Made by a program: the position numbers and the translations under genes
The notes under the pieces: generated by a model
The model's database searches: none
Seen by the model: the letters and a program-made list of their open reading frames with translations, nothing else
What the model was told of the DNA's origin: nothing
DNA from: Streptomyces sp. NBC_00224
GTDB lineage: Bacteria; Actinomycetota; Actinomycetes; Streptomycetales; Streptomycetaceae
Assembly (NCBI RefSeq): GCF_041435195.1
Contig: NZ_CP108106.1
Coordinates: 5,867,501 to 5,931,500, forward strand
Direction: 5' to 3'
Length of the DNA: 64,000 nucleotides
Shown here: positions 1-10,120 of the stretch, piece after piece
Layout: each line of letters begins with the position of its first letter
How positions within the stretch are numbered: the stretch's first letter is position 1

Positions 1-924
<924 letters not shown>

Positions 925-976
925 GATGTGTTCTCGACTCCTGGTCGGCCGGTCGGCGGAAGGGTCAGCGACCGGG

Positions 977-2044
977 TCAGCGCAGCCGCGGCCGGATCTG
1001 CTCGGTGAAGATGGTCGACTTCTGATCGGGCGTCAGATGGCATGCGGCACCGTGCGGTTCGTCGTCCGGGATCGCCGGGCGCACCGTGCGGCACACACCG
1101 CCCGCCACCTGGTCCGGGAAGGCGCACCGCGGATGGAAGGGGCACCCCGGCGGCGGCGCGAGCAGGCTCGGCGGCGCCCCCGGGATCGGCACCAGCGGCA
1201 GGTCGACGGGCGAGTCGAGCCGGGGGATCGAGCCGAGCAGCCCCCAGCTGTAGGGGTGGCGGGGCGCGCGCATGATCTCCCGTACCGTGCCGCGCTCCAC
1301 ACAGCGTCCCGCGTACATCACCATCACGTCGTCCGCGGTCTTGGCCACCACACCGAGGTCGTGGGTGATGATGATGATCGCGGAGCCGGTCTCCCGCTGG
1401 AGGTCCTTGAGCAGGTCGAGGATCTGCGCCTGGACGGTCACGTCGAGCGCGGTCGTCGGCTCGTCCGCGATGATCAGCTCCGGGTCGCAGACCAGCGCCA
1501 TCGCGATCATCGCGCGCTGGCGCATCCCGCCCGAGAACTGGTGCGGATAGTCGTCGACCCGCAGCTTGGGCTGCGGGATGCCGACCTTGGTGAGCATCTG
1601 GACGGCCCGCTCCCGGGCCTCCTTGCGGGAGGCGCCCATGTGCTTCATGTACGGCTCGGCGATCTGGCGGCCCACCGTGTAGTACGGCGAGAGCGCGGCC
1701 AGCGAGTCCTGGAAGATCATCGCCATCTTCTTGCCGCGCAGCTGGGCGAGCCGGCGCTCCGAGGCGCCGGTCAGCTCCTGCCCGTCGAGCAGGATCTCGC
1801 CCCGGATCGTGGTGTTGCGCGGGTTGTGCAGGCCGAGGACGGCGAGGTTGGTGACCGACTTGCCGGAGCCCGACTCGCCGACGATGCCCAGCGTCGAGCC
1901 GCGCGCCAGGTCGAAGGAGAGCCCGTCGACCGCCTTGACGGTGCCGTCCTCGGTGGCGAAGTGGACGTACAGGTCGCGGACCGAGAGGAAGCCGCGGGAC
2001 GCGTCGGCGACCGGCTTCGCCTCGGGCTGGCTGAGGGTGCTCAC
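977..2044 (-). CDS. Oligopeptide ABC transporter ATPase (DppD/OppD type)
   Basis: First ATPase of the peptide importer, 355 aa. Walker A GESGSGKS lies near residue 55, the Q-loop is [14 protein letters not shown], the signature FSGGMRQR is near 168, Walker [13 protein letters not shown] near 188-199, and the switch His is in ITHDLGVV. The C-terminus has the oligopeptide-ATPase extension with the cysteine pair in CPFHPRC. It probably pairs with the DppF-type subunit downstream as a heterodimer. It starts 64 nt after the permease gene, and a short hairpin lies in that gap (2071-2090). Gene order makes it the BldKD equivalent. Confidence 0.95.
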   Translation of the reverse strand: MSTLSQPEAKPVADASRGFLSVRDLYVHFATEDGTVKAVDGLSFDLARGSTLGIVGESGSGKSVTNLAVLGLHNPRNTTIRGEILLDGQELTGASERRLAQLRGKKMAMIFQDSLAALSPYYTVGRQIAEPYMKHMGASRKEARERAVQMLTKVGIPQPKLRVDDYPHQFSGGMRQRAMIAMALVCDPELIIADEPTTALDVTVQAQILDLLKDLQRETGSAIIIITHDLGVVAKTADDVMVMYAGRCVERGTVREIMRAPRHPYSWGLLGSIPRLDSPVDLPLVPIPGAPPSLLAPPPGCPFHPRCAFPDQVAGGVCRTVRPAIPDDEPHGAACHLTPDQKSTIFTEQIRPRLR

Positions 2045-2070
2045 GGACGGTTCTCCTCCGGAGGTTCCTG

Positions 2071-2090
2071 GGTCCCGGGGTTCCGGGACC
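2071..2090 (-). terminator. Short hairpin between permease and ATPase genes
   Basis: An 8-bp GC stem (ggtcccgg at 2071-2078 with ccgggacc at 2083-2090) and a 4-nt loop lie between the DppB-type permease gene and the DppD-type ATPase gene. No T-run follows. It may reduce readthrough or stabilise a processed end; function is inferred. Confidence 0.35.
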
Positions 2091-2108
2091 GTGAGGGTCG
2101 ACGCGCTC

Positions 2109-3086
2109 TCAGGAGAGCCGGATCCGCGGGTCGATGAAGGCGTACGCCATGTCGACGACGATGTTGCAGAGGACGATGATCGTGGCGCCGATGAGCATCA
2201 CGGCCATCTCCAGCGGCAGGTCGCTGCGGAGCACGGCCTGCACCGAGAGCGAGCCGAGGCCGTGCAGGCCGAAGGTGACCTCGGTGATGATCGCGCCGCC
2301 GAGCACCGCGCTGAGGTCGACGCCGAAGATGGTGATGACGGTGGCCATCGCGCCGCGCAGCGCGTACCGCAGGAAGACGTAGCGCGAGCTCATGCCCTTG
2401 GCGCGGGCCGCGCGGATATGGTCCTCCGACATCTGCTCGACCATCAACGACCGGGTCTGGCGGCTGTAGTTGGACCAGAAGATCACCGACAGGATCAGAC
2501 AGGGCAGCAGCAGCCCCGACACCGAACCGGCCGGGTCGCTGGTCCAGTTCGGGTCGTGGCCGCGGTCGAACAGGCCCAGCTTGGTGGAGAGCAGCAGGAT
2601 GGCGATCGGGCCGATGAAGTAGATCTGCACGGACTGGCCGAGCAGCGAGGCCGCGCTCGCGATCCGGTCGAAGAGCTTGCCCTGCTGCCAGGCGGAGACG
2701 AGGCCGAGGCCGACGCCGACGGTCAGGAAGATCGCGGCGCCGCCGACGCCCAGCGAGAGCGTCGTGGGATAGCGGTCGGAGATGGTGGTCCACACCAGCT
2801 GCTGGTCGGCGAAGGAGTAGCCGAAGCAGGGCGCCGGGCAGTGCCCGACGGGCATGTCGCGCCCGGCGAAGATGCCCACCATGAAGTGCCAGTACTGGAC
2901 CCAGATCGGATGGTCGAGTCCGAGGTTCTTGCGGATCAGGGCGACGTTCTGCGCGTCGCAGTTCTTGCCGCAGGAGAGCAGCGCGGGGTCGGAGGGCAGG
3001 AAGAAGAAGAGGAAGTACGTGATGGCGCTGATCAGCAGCAGGATGACCGCGGCGCCGAGCAGTCGTCGCACAAGGAAGCGGAGCAT
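2109..3086 (-). CDS. Oligopeptide ABC transporter permease (DppB/OppB type)
   Basis: Inner-membrane permease, 325 aa. The N-terminus MLRFLVRRLLGAAVILLL begins the first membrane helix, as in DppB/OppB. About five more hydrophobic segments follow, with the cytoplasmic EAA-type loop around DHIRAARAKGMS that contacts the ATPases. The long external loop after helix 1 carries four cysteines (CGKNC and HCPAPC), a pattern repeated in the second transporter's DppB at 57669-58658. It lies 64 nt downstream of the binding-protein gene, with a hairpin between them. By order it is the BldKC equivalent. Confidence 0.95.
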   Translation of the reverse strand: MLRFLVRRLLGAAVILLLISAITYFLFFFLPSDPALLSCGKNCDAQNVALIRKNLGLDHPIWVQYWHFMVGIFAGRDMPVGHCPAPCFGYSFADQQLVWTTISDRYPTTLSLGVGGAAIFLTVGVGLGLVSAWQQGKLFDRIASAASLLGQSVQIYFIGPIAILLLSTKLGLFDRGHDPNWTSDPAGSVSGLLLPCLILSVIFWSNYSRQTRSLMVEQMSEDHIRAARAKGMSSRYVFLRYALRGAMATVITIFGVDLSAVLGGAIITEVTFGLHGLGSLSVQAVLRSDLPLEMAVMLIGATIIVLCNIVVDMAYAFIDPRIRLS

Positions 3087-3108
3087 CGGACTCTTCCGTC
3101 TGTATGCG

Positions 3109-3137
3109 GTCCCCGGCCCGTGAGGCGGGCCGGGGAC
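3109..3137 (-). terminator. Hairpin between binding-protein and permease genes
   Basis: A perfect 12-bp stem (gtccccggcccg at 3109-3120 with cgggccggggac at 3126-3137) has a 5-nt loop and lies 14 nt past the binding-protein stop. In an operon this often acts as a partial terminator or 3'-end stabiliser, so that the binding protein is made in excess over the membrane subunits. That role is inferred; the stem is seen. Confidence 0.6.
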
Positions 3138-3150
3138 CGGGCCGCCACTG

Positions 3151-4932
3151 CTACTGCTTCACGAAGATGGTGCTCGGGTTGATGGTCCCGAAGACCTGGT
3201 TGTAGGTGACGCCGCCGAGGCCGTCGCCGTGCAGGTTGAAGTACTTGTCGTAGATGAACGGGATCTGCGACGTGTCGGTCTGCAGCACGTACTCGGAGAG
3301 CTTGCGCCACTCGTCGTTCTGCTTGCCGATGTCGGTGAGCGCCATGATCCGGTCGATCTCGGAGTTCACCTTCGGGTCGTTCAGGAACGCGTAGTTGTTG
3401 GTGCCGTCCTGGAGGTTGCGGCCGTCCATGGTCGGCGGGACCACCGTCGAGGCGCTCGGCCAGTCGGCGCCCCAGCCGGTGCGGTAGATGTCGTACGGCG
3501 TGTTCACCTTGCCGACCACCGTGTAGTACGAGGTCGGGTCGATGGCCTTGCGCTCCACCTGGAAGCCGGCCTTCTCCAGCGCCTTCTGCAGGGTCAGCGA
3601 GACGGCCTGCCAGCGCGGGGTGTTGGCGTACGCGTAGGAGAGCTTGACCGGGGTGGTGATCCCGGCCTCCTTCAGGAGCGCCTTGGCCTTCTCCGGGTCG
3701 CCCATGGGCTTGGCGAGCTTGCCGAACGGGTCGAACTTCGCCCAGCCGGCCACCGTCGGGCTGATCAGCGTGGTGCCGAGCTCACCCTGTGCGCCGCCGC
3801 CGAAGGCCTGCTGGACCTGCTGCATCGGGAAGGCGTACATGATCGCCTGGCGGACCTTGGGGTTGGTGATCCGCTTGGTGTTGATGTTCATGACCTCGAC
3901 GTACGGCTGGTACTCGTTGACCGTCCGCGACTTGTACTGCGAGTCCGTCGTCAGCGTCTGCATCTTCGACGGGTCGGCGGAGCCGGACATGTTCACGGCG
4001 TACTTGTCGGGCCCGGACTGGGCGGCCATCCGGTTGGTGAGGCCCGGCTCGCCGATCCCGAGCTGGAACTCCCACCTGTCGGGGTAGGCGTTGCGGATCG
4101 GGTCGCTCTTGGGGTCCCAGTTGGTGTTGCGCACGAAGGACAGCGACTTGCCCGGCTTGTAGTCCGCGATCTTGTACGGGCCGGCGGCGACCGGGTGGTT
4201 GTTGTACTTCTGCTTGTCGTCCTTGGCCTTGGGCACCGGCGACACGTTCGGCATCGACATCGCGTACGGGGCGTCCGCGTGCGCTTCCTTGAAGTGGAAG
4301 ACGAGGGTCTTGTCGTTGGGCGTCGCCAGGACCGTGTCGGGCAGCTCCTTGCCGTCGTACGGGCCCTTGTAGGCCTTGCGGTAGTCGACGCCGAGCATCC
4401 ACTTCTGGACGTACTGCGGGCCCTGCGTCTGGTAGTCCGCGAAGAGCCGCTCGATGCCGTACTTGAGGTCCTTGGACGTGATCGGCGTGCCGTCCTCGAA
4501 CTTCAGGTTGTCCTTGAGCGTGTACGTCCAGGTCTTGGCGCCGTCCGACGAGGTGCCGGTGTCGGTGGCGAGGTCGCCGACCAGAATCGTTTTGCCGGTC
4601 TTGGCGTCGATCTTGTAGCCGGTCAGTGAGCGGTTGTAGAGCAGCTGCAGCGAGAGCATGTCGCTGACGTACTGCTGGCCCGGGTCCAGATAGTCGAAGC
4701 CCGCCTGGTCCAGGTCATAGGCCGTACCCCCCGGCTTGGCCCCCTCGACGGGCACCGCCGGGCCGGTGGAGTCGGCCTTGGAGCCGATGCCGAAGTTCTG
4801 CACCGACGCTTTCTTGCCGTCGTCCGAGGGTTTCTTTCCATCGTCGGCCCCGCCGCTGCTGCACGCAGCAGACAGTGTCAAAGCCCCCACCGCCAGAAAC
4901 GCGGAGGCGTAGCGCGCCTTGCGAATTCTCAT
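3151..4932 (-). CDS. Oligopeptide-binding lipoprotein (SBP family 5)
   Basis: Extracytoplasmic solute-binding lipoprotein, 593 aa, which delivers peptides to the permeases. The N-terminus has positive residues (MRIRKARYAS), a hydrophobic stretch and the lipobox LSAAC with Cys near residue 24, then a Ser/Asp/Lys-rich linker. Typical SBP_bac_5 segments include VGDLATDTG, WTYTLKDNLKFEDGTPIT, VRQAIMYAF and the C-terminal Trp-rich WGADWPS. The reading frame stays open upstream to 5868, but the ATG at 4930-4932 is the only start giving a signal peptide, and the upstream part lies over the permease gene. The length is close to what I recall for BldKB. It sits second in the operon, between the two permeases, as in bldK. 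Confidence 0.94.
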   Translation of the reverse strand: MRIRKARYASAFLAVGALTLSAACSSGGADDGKKPSDDGKKASVQNFGIGSKADSTGPAVPVEGAKPGGTAYDLDQAGFDYLDPGQQYVSDMLSLQLLYNRSLTGYKIDAKTGKTILVGDLATDTGTSSDGAKTWTYTLKDNLKFEDGTPITSKDLKYGIERLFADYQTQGPQYVQKWMLGVDYRKAYKGPYDGKELPDTVLATPNDKTLVFHFKEAHADAPYAMSMPNVSPVPKAKDDKQKYNNHPVAAGPYKIADYKPGKSLSFVRNTNWDPKSDPIRNAYPDRWEFQLGIGEPGLTNRMAAQSGPDKYAVNMSGSADPSKMQTLTTDSQYKSRTVNEYQPYVEVMNINTKRITNPKVRQAIMYAFPMQQVQQAFGGGAQGELGTTLISPTVAGWAKFDPFGKLAKPMGDPEKAKALLKEAGITTPVKLSYAYANTPRWQAVSLTLQKALEKAGFQVERKAIDPTSYYTVVGKVNTPYDIYRTGWGADWPSASTVVPPTMDGRNLQDGTNNYAFLNDPKVNSEIDRIMALTDIGKQNDEWRKLSEYVLQTDTSQIPFIYDKYFNLHGDGLGGVTYNQVFGTINPSTIFVKQ

Positions 4933-4961
4933 TGATTCCTGCCTGTCAGGATGTGGAAGGT

Positions 4962-5990
4962 TCAGCGGACGGTCTTGGGGTCGAGTGCGTCCCGGACCGA
5001 ATCCCCGAGCAGGTTGAAGGCGACGACGAAGATCAGCATCGCGATGCCGGGGAAGAACATGAAGGTGACGTCGGACTCGAAGTACGAGGCGCCCGACTGG
5101 AAAAGCAGCCCCCAGTCCGGGGTCGGTGGCTGGATACCGACGCCCAGAAAGGAAAGTCCCGCCTCCGCGGTGACATTGGCCGGGAGCAGGAGTGTGGCCT
5201 GAACGAGGACGGTCGACCAGATGTTCGGCAGGACTTCTTTGCGGATGATCCGCCAGTTCGAGGCGCCGCTGAGTCTGGCCGCCTCGATGAACTCGCGCTC
5301 CCGCAGCGAAAGCACCTGGGCCCGCACGAGCCGGCCCACCACCATCCACCCGAGCAGGAACTGCACCAGGATCAGCGCCACGATCCGCACGTACGTGGGC
5401 TCCTCGTCCCGGGGCGAGACGAACAGCGCCACGATCACCGGGGTGAAGGCGATGAAGAACAACTGCTGGGGGAACGACAGCATCAGGTCCGAGAACCGGC
5501 CCAGGAAGTAGTCGACCTTGCCGTGCAGATAGCCCTGGACCAGGCCGATCAGCACCCCGGTGGCGACCGAGACCACGGTGACCGCCAGCGAGATGAACAG
5601 CGAGGTCCGGATCCCGTAGATCAGCAGCGTGAACACATCGCGGCCCAGGTTCGGTTCGACGCCGAACCAGAAGTCGCCGTCGATGCCGCCGTTGGGCTTC
5701 AGCGGAATGCCGTAGCTGTTCAGCAGTCCGCGGTCCTGCCCGTAGAGCTGATAGGGATCTTTTCCGTACAGCTTCGCGATCAAGGGTGCCGCGAAGGCGA
5801 CGAGAATGAAGGCGAGCACCGTGACGGCACAGGCGATGCCCACCCGGTCGCGTTTGAATCGCGCCCATGCGAGGCGGCCGGGAGAGCGTCCAATGAGTTC
5901 GGTCGCCGTCAGTCCCGTGCCCGTGCCCGAATCCCCGCCAGGCGGAAGGGGATCAGTTGGTTCTGTGGCGGCCTGGGTTGAACTCGTCAT
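4962..5990 (-). CDS. Oligopeptide ABC transporter permease (DppC/OppC type), first gene of the operon
   Basis: Inner-membrane permease, 342 aa. A hydrophilic N-terminal tail (MTSSTQAATEPTDPLPP) is followed by the DppC-type first helix in RVGIACAVTVLAFILVAFAAP, the extracytoplasmic segment with WFGVEPNLGRDVF, then five helices. The ABC contact loop is REREFIEAARLSGAS. The C-terminus is LLGDSVRDALDPKTV, as is usual for DppC. The ATG at 5988-5990 is preferred over an upstream TTG/ATG extension of 22 residues that does not resemble the family. It heads the minus-strand operon, 29 nt before the lipoprotein gene. By order it is the BldKA equivalent. Confidence 0.93.
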   Translation of the reverse strand: MTSSTQAATEPTDPLPPGGDSGTGTGLTATELIGRSPGRLAWARFKRDRVGIACAVTVLAFILVAFAAPLIAKLYGKDPYQLYGQDRGLLNSYGIPLKPNGGIDGDFWFGVEPNLGRDVFTLLIYGIRTSLFISLAVTVVSVATGVLIGLVQGYLHGKVDYFLGRFSDLMLSFPQQLFFIAFTPVIVALFVSPRDEEPTYVRIVALILVQFLLGWMVVGRLVRAQVLSLREREFIEAARLSGASNWRIIRKEVLPNIWSTVLVQATLLLPANVTAEAGLSFLGVGIQPPTPDWGLLFQSGASYFESDVTFMFFPGIAMLIFVVAFNLLGDSVRDALDPKTVR

Positions 5991-6435
5991 CGCGCATAGC
6001 CCCCGCACCGAGAGAGTCGAACGGCGCCCGAAGGCGTCATTGATTGACCGGAACATTCATGGGCCCGGCCTTGTGCGTCAAGAGGTTTGAGCATGCTGGT
6101 GTGTGATCACGAAAGAACTTGGCACAAGATTTCGCACATCGAGGCGACTGCGTGCTTGACAGGGCGGTGGAGCGGGCGACATGACTCCATAAATGCCCAT
6201 CAATTTCGTTAACAAGCAGGCAACTTGACTGACGCAACACCGATATACGAACGCGCCACGCTGAACACCGTACGGCCGTGCGGGTGCCGTAGGCCGGCCG
6301 GGGCGGCCAAGTCGCCCCGGCCGGCCGCCCCCGGCCCGCCCGGGCCACGCACCCCTCTTGTCCATCCGAGCACCGCGGGTGGAGGATTCGCCCGAGCAGG
6401 CGCTCGCCACGCCAACCGGGGGGACGGCAAGGGGC
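5991..6435. other. Gene-free divergent region with possible operon promoter
   Basis: 445 nt between the minus-strand peptide-transport operon and the plus-strand membrane protein. I see no convincing gene. The stretch 6180-6250 is the most AT-rich of the region. On the minus strand, TTGTTA (6215 to 6210) lies 18 nt from TATGGA (6191 to 6186), a weak candidate sigma-70-type promoter that would give the operon an untranslated leader of roughly 190 nt. No clear operator was recognised. Confidence 0.3.
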
Positions 6436-7500
6436 ATGACGCAGCCACAGACACTCACGGCCGGAGCCCGGCTGACCGGTGCCGTCCTGTGCGCCTTCCT
6501 CGCGCTGCTCACGGCCGCCTGGATCGCCCGCGACATCCACGCCGCCCGCAGCCTGCCCGACCTCTGGTGGTTCTGGACCGGCGCGCCCAAGCACCGCGGC
6601 GGCACCCCGCTGACCACCGGCGTCCTCGACCCCGTCCTGCTCGTCGTCTACGCGGTGGCGGCCGCGGTCGTGCCCCGCTCACCGGCCGCCGCGGCCGTGC
6701 TGAGCTGCGTCGGCGCCGTCACCGCGGCGCTGCGGGTGTCCTCCCTGTGGGTGCTCCACGACGACTGGACGGACTCGACCGCCCTGCACGATCTGCACCG
6801 GCGGGCGCTGCTCAGCACCTTCGCGGCGCTGGCGGCCGGGCTCGCCCTGGTGATCACGGCCGCCGCCGGACGCAGACCCGACCCCGCCCCCGGCCCGAGG
6901 CCGCAGTCCAGGCCCGGCGCGGGCGCCGGGATCACCGCGTTCCTGCTGCTCGGCGCGGCCGGTCTGGTGGCGGTGGCCTGGGAGATCTACTGGGCCGTGG
7001 AACTGTCCGGGGAGCAGTACAAGGCGCGGTTCACCGGCAAGCACCTGCCGCTGCTCTGGATGCCCGGCGGCTGGGTGGCCGTCGTCCTCGTGGTGATCGC
7101 GCTGACGGCCGCGGGCGGCGGACTGGCACGGGCCGTTCACGTACGGCCGCTCGGTCTGGTGGCGGCCGCCGTCCTCACCGCCTCCGGCGCCATCGGGCTC
7201 GGTCTGTCCGTACGGTTCGAACTGCTCGACCACTTCGGGGACCTGGAGACCGGCGCCCAGCTTCAGGTGCTGACGTGGTTCTTCCAACTGGCCGCCGGTA
7301 TCGCCCTGATCCCGGTGCTCGCCCGGCGCGGCCCCGAGGACCCGGCGGGCGCGCCCGGGGCGCCGTGGGCAGCGCAGTCACCGCCGTACGCGCCCTACTC
7401 GCCCCCGGCGCCGCAGGACGGCCACGGCGGCGGCTTCGGCCCGCCGCCCCCGGGCTACGGGCCGCCCCCGCCGCCCTCCTCGCCGCCGCCGGGCTGGTGA
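6436..7500 (+). CDS. Multi-spanning membrane protein with proline-rich tail, unknown function
   Basis: 354 aa. About eight hydrophobic segments are visible, beginning with TGAVLCAFLALLTAAWIA near residue 14. A charged, Pro-rich cytoplasmic-looking loop divides the set in two around residues 145-165. The last 50 residues are Pro/Gly/Tyr-rich (PPPPGYGPPPPP), which resembles the disordered tails of actinobacterial membrane proteins. The ATG at 6436 follows the ribosome-binding-like ggcaagggg; an upstream TTG at 6358 would add 26 unlikely residues. I do not recognise a family and assign no function. The downstream neighbour is convergent. Confidence 0.8.
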   Translation: MTQPQTLTAGARLTGAVLCAFLALLTAAWIARDIHAARSLPDLWWFWTGAPKHRGGTPLTTGVLDPVLLVVYAVAAAVVPRSPAAAAVLSCVGAVTAALRVSSLWVLHDDWTDSTALHDLHRRALLSTFAALAAGLALVITAAAGRRPDPAPGPRPQSRPGAGAGITAFLLLGAAGLVAVAWEIYWAVELSGEQYKARFTGKHLPLLWMPGGWVAVVLVVIALTAAGGGLARAVHVRPLGLVAAAVLTASGAIGLGLSVRFELLDHFGDLETGAQLQVLTWFFQLAAGIALIPVLARRGPEDPAGAPGAPWAAQSPPYAPYSPPAPQDGHGGGFGPPPPGYGPPPPPSSPPPGW

Positions 7501-7526
7501 GACCGGCGGGCGGCGGGGAGCGGGGG

Positions 7527-9656
7527 TCAGATCCCCAACGAGCGCTTCAGGAAGTCCACTTGGAGCAGCAGCAGATTCTCCGCCACCTGCTCCTGCGGGG
7601 TCATATGGGTCACGCCCGTGAGCGGCAGCACCTCATGGGGGCGGCCGGCGGCCAGCAGGGCCGAGGAGAGCCGCAGGGTGTGTGCGGCCACCACATTGTC
7701 GTCCGCCAGACCGTGGATGATCATCAACGGCCGGTGCTGCTCGGCCGGTTGGGACAGACCGGAGTCGGTGACCAGCGAGTTCGCCTCGTACACCGAGGGG
7801 CTGCCCTGCGGGTCGCCGAGATAGCGCTCGGTGTAGTGGGTGTCGTAGAGCCGCCAGTCGGTCACCGGCGCGCCCGCGATCCCCGCGTGGAAGACGTCGG
7901 GCCGGCGCAGCACCGCGAGCGCCGACAGGTAGCCGCCGAAGGACCAGCCGCGCATCGCCACCCGGCCCAGATCGAGCGGGAAGGTGCCCGCGAGGCCGTG
8001 CAGCGCCTCGATCTGGTCGTCCAGGGTGAGCGTGAAGTCGTCCCGGATCGCCTTCTCCCAGCCGGGGGAGCGGCCGGGGGCGCCGCGCCCGTCGGCCACG
8101 ATCACCGCGAACCCCTGGTCCGCGAACCACTGCGAGGTGAGATGGGCGTTGTGCGCGGCGTGGACGCGCGCGCCGTGGGGGCCGCCGTAGGGGTCCATCA
8201 GCACAGGAAGGGGACCGTCCGATTCCGAGTAATCGGCGGGGAGCAGTACGGCGCATGGGATGCGGCGTGCGCCCCCTTCGGTCAGCCGGACCCTGGCCGT
8301 GAGCACCGGAGTCTCCGCGTACGAGTCGACCACCGCGACCGTCTTGCCGTCCCGTTCCACCCGGACCGTGGTGCCCGGGCTGTCCGGACGGGCCGAAGTG
8401 AGAACCGTCACCGGTCCGCCCCGGACCGCCGAGTGCACCCCGACACCCTCCGAAACCCGCTCGATACCCAACTCGTTGACCCGGTACACATGGATCTCTC
8501 CGGTTTCGGGAGCACGGGCCGCCTCGCCGGCCGACGCCGAGACCAGGATGTCGTCGGCTCCGATGTCGAGCACGGCCCGGATCTGCAACTGCCCTCCGGT
8601 CAGCGGACGGTCGCCCGCCGCCAGCACGCGCGCCCCGCCCTCGTCCGCGATCCGCACCAGCCGTCCGTCCGGCGCCCAGGCCGGGACGCCGGGGAAAAGA
8701 TCGAGCCACACCGCGTCCTCGTCCGCGTGGACCGTCCGGGTCTTCCCGGACGCGGTGTCGACCGTCAAATGCAGCTGCACCCGCTGGTCCCGGGCCTGCA
8801 CCAGGAGCAGCGGGGCGCCCGCCGCCGACCAGTGCACCCGCGCCAGGTACGGGTAGCGCTCCCGGTCCCAGACGACCTCGGTCCGGGAGCCGTCGAGCCC
8901 GTACCGGAACAGCCGCACCTCGGCGTTGGGCGTGCCCGCCGCCGGATACGCGACCCGCTGCGGCTCACGGTCGGGGTGGGCGGGGTCGGAGATCCACCAG
9001 CGCCGCACGGGGCTCTCGTCCACCCGCGCCACCAGGAGCGCGTCCCCGTCCGGCGACCACCAGTAACCCCGCGGGCGCTCCATCTCCTCGGCCGCGATGA
9101 ACTCCGCGAGCCCATAGGTGACCTCGGGCGACTCCGGCTCGGCCAGCGCCCGGTCGCCCTCGCCGTCCGCCCCGGTGACCCGCAGGACGCCCCGCGCCAC
9201 ATAGGCGACGAGCCGTCCGTCGGGCGAGGGCCTCGGGTCGATCACCGGGCCGGGAACGGGCAGTTCACGGGTGGTCCCGGCCCGCAGCTCGGCCGTGAAC
9301 AGCCGGCCCGAGAGGGCGAACGCGGCCAGCTCCACCGCCGCGTCCGTCGCATAGCCGACGATGCCCGCCGCGCCCTCGCGGCTGCGCTCGCGCCGCGCCT
9401 TCTCCTGCTCCGACAGCTCCTCACAGGCTCCGCCGAGGAGCGCCCGGGGGTCGGCCGCGAGCCGTTCGCGCGCGCCGTCCTCCAGATCGAGCACCCAGAG
9501 GCTGTTGGCCGGATCCGTACCCCCAGGTGCCCTCAGAAAGGCCACCCGGCTGCCGTCGGGGGCCACCGTGAAGGCGCGGGGCGCACCGAGCGTGAAGCGC
9601 TGGGTCCTGGCGTACTGACGGGGAAACGAGGTCTTCCCAGGGGCAATTGAGGTCAT
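7527..9656 (-). CDS. S9 family prolyl oligopeptidase (DPP IV type)
   Basis: Serine peptidase of 709 aa that removes dipeptides or cleaves after proline in short peptides. The N-terminal two thirds contain repeated WSPDG/SPDGRL-like blades (for example APDGSRVAF, WSPDGDALL, WAPDGRLV), typical of a DPP IV beta-propeller with the preceding glutamate motif FIAAEEMERPRGYWW. The C-terminal alpha/beta hydrolase domain holds the nucleophile in GWSFGGY (Ser about 572), the acid in HGLADDNV (Asp about 652-653) and the base in GVTHMT (His about 684). There is no signal peptide, so it is probably cytosolic. The EE pair that binds the substrate N-terminus supports dipeptidyl peptidase activity. It is monocistronic by layout and lies next to a peptide importer. 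Confidence 0.93.
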   Translation of the reverse strand: MTSIAPGKTSFPRQYARTQRFTLGAPRAFTVAPDGSRVAFLRAPGGTDPANSLWVLDLEDGARERLAADPRALLGGACEELSEQEKARRERSREGAAGIVGYATDAAVELAAFALSGRLFTAELRAGTTRELPVPGPVIDPRPSPDGRLVAYVARGVLRVTGADGEGDRALAEPESPEVTYGLAEFIAAEEMERPRGYWWSPDGDALLVARVDESPVRRWWISDPAHPDREPQRVAYPAAGTPNAEVRLFRYGLDGSRTEVVWDRERYPYLARVHWSAAGAPLLLVQARDQRVQLHLTVDTASGKTRTVHADEDAVWLDLFPGVPAWAPDGRLVRIADEGGARVLAAGDRPLTGGQLQIRAVLDIGADDILVSASAGEAARAPETGEIHVYRVNELGIERVSEGVGVHSAVRGGPVTVLTSARPDSPGTTVRVERDGKTVAVVDSYAETPVLTARVRLTEGGARRIPCAVLLPADYSESDGPLPVLMDPYGGPHGARVHAAHNAHLTSQWFADQGFAVIVADGRGAPGRSPGWEKAIRDDFTLTLDDQIEALHGLAGTFPLDLGRVAMRGWSFGGYLSALAVLRRPDVFHAGIAGAPVTDWRLYDTHYTERYLGDPQGSPSVYEANSLVTDSGLSQPAEQHRPLMIIHGLADDNVVAAHTLRLSSALLAAGRPHEVLPLTGVTHMTPQEQVAENLLLLQVDFLKRSLGI

Positions 9657-9858
9657 GGAGGGAACCTAGCGGCACCCGTCCGCACCTGCTCGTACGTGGG
9701 GGGTGTGCGCCCCTTGTGCGCCCGTGCACCGATCAATGCGTTCCGTCGGATAGTTATGATCCATAGTGGGGGGTGGGTATGACTCTGCATGCCCCCTGAC
9801 ACGCTGCTCTGCCCCTACCGACTGGCTCTTCCCGACCGACAGATGGAGGTGAACCGCC

Positions 9859-10053
9859 GTGGCACTCTCGATTTCGGCGGTGGTGCTGCTGGCGATCATC
9901 GTCTTCCTGCTGGTCAGGAAGTCCGGGCTGAAGGCCGGACACGCGGTGGTCTGCACTCTGCTCGGGTTCTACCTCGCCAGCTCGTCCATGGCACCCACCA
10001 TCAACGACCTCACCACCAACGTCGCGGGCATGATCAGCGACATCAAGTTCTGA
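9859..10053 (+). CDS. Small membrane protein, 64 aa, conserved in Streptomyces
   Basis: GTG start at 9859 preceded by the strong ribosome binding site ggaggt at 9845-9850. The protein has one clear N-terminal helix ([15 protein letters not shown]), a short basic turn (RKSGLKAGH) and a second, weaker hydrophobic segment ([14 protein letters not shown]). The C-terminus MISDIKF is polar. It lies 67 nt upstream of mshB on the same strand. I know of no function; it is included because of the good ribosome binding site, codon pattern and genomic position. Confidence 0.8.
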   Translation: MALSISAVVLLAIIVFLLVRKSGLKAGHAVVCTLLGFYLASSSMAPTINDLTTNVAGMISDIKF

Positions 10054-10120
10054 CGCGCCCCGGCACGGCCGGGGGATCCGGGGCATGCCGCCGTGCGGCA
10101 TGCCTCGTAGGCTGTCCCGT

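Noticed and set aside
3151..5868. A 905-codon reading of the lipoprotein gene
   Set aside because: The part upstream of 4932 lies over the permease gene in another frame and lacks any motif; ATG 4932 gives a proper lipoprotein signal.
6225..9650. A long plus-strand frame over the S9 peptidase and membrane-protein genes
   Set aside because: It is composed of Arg/Pro/Ala residues without motifs, and the peptidase on the minus strand has a full catalytic triad.
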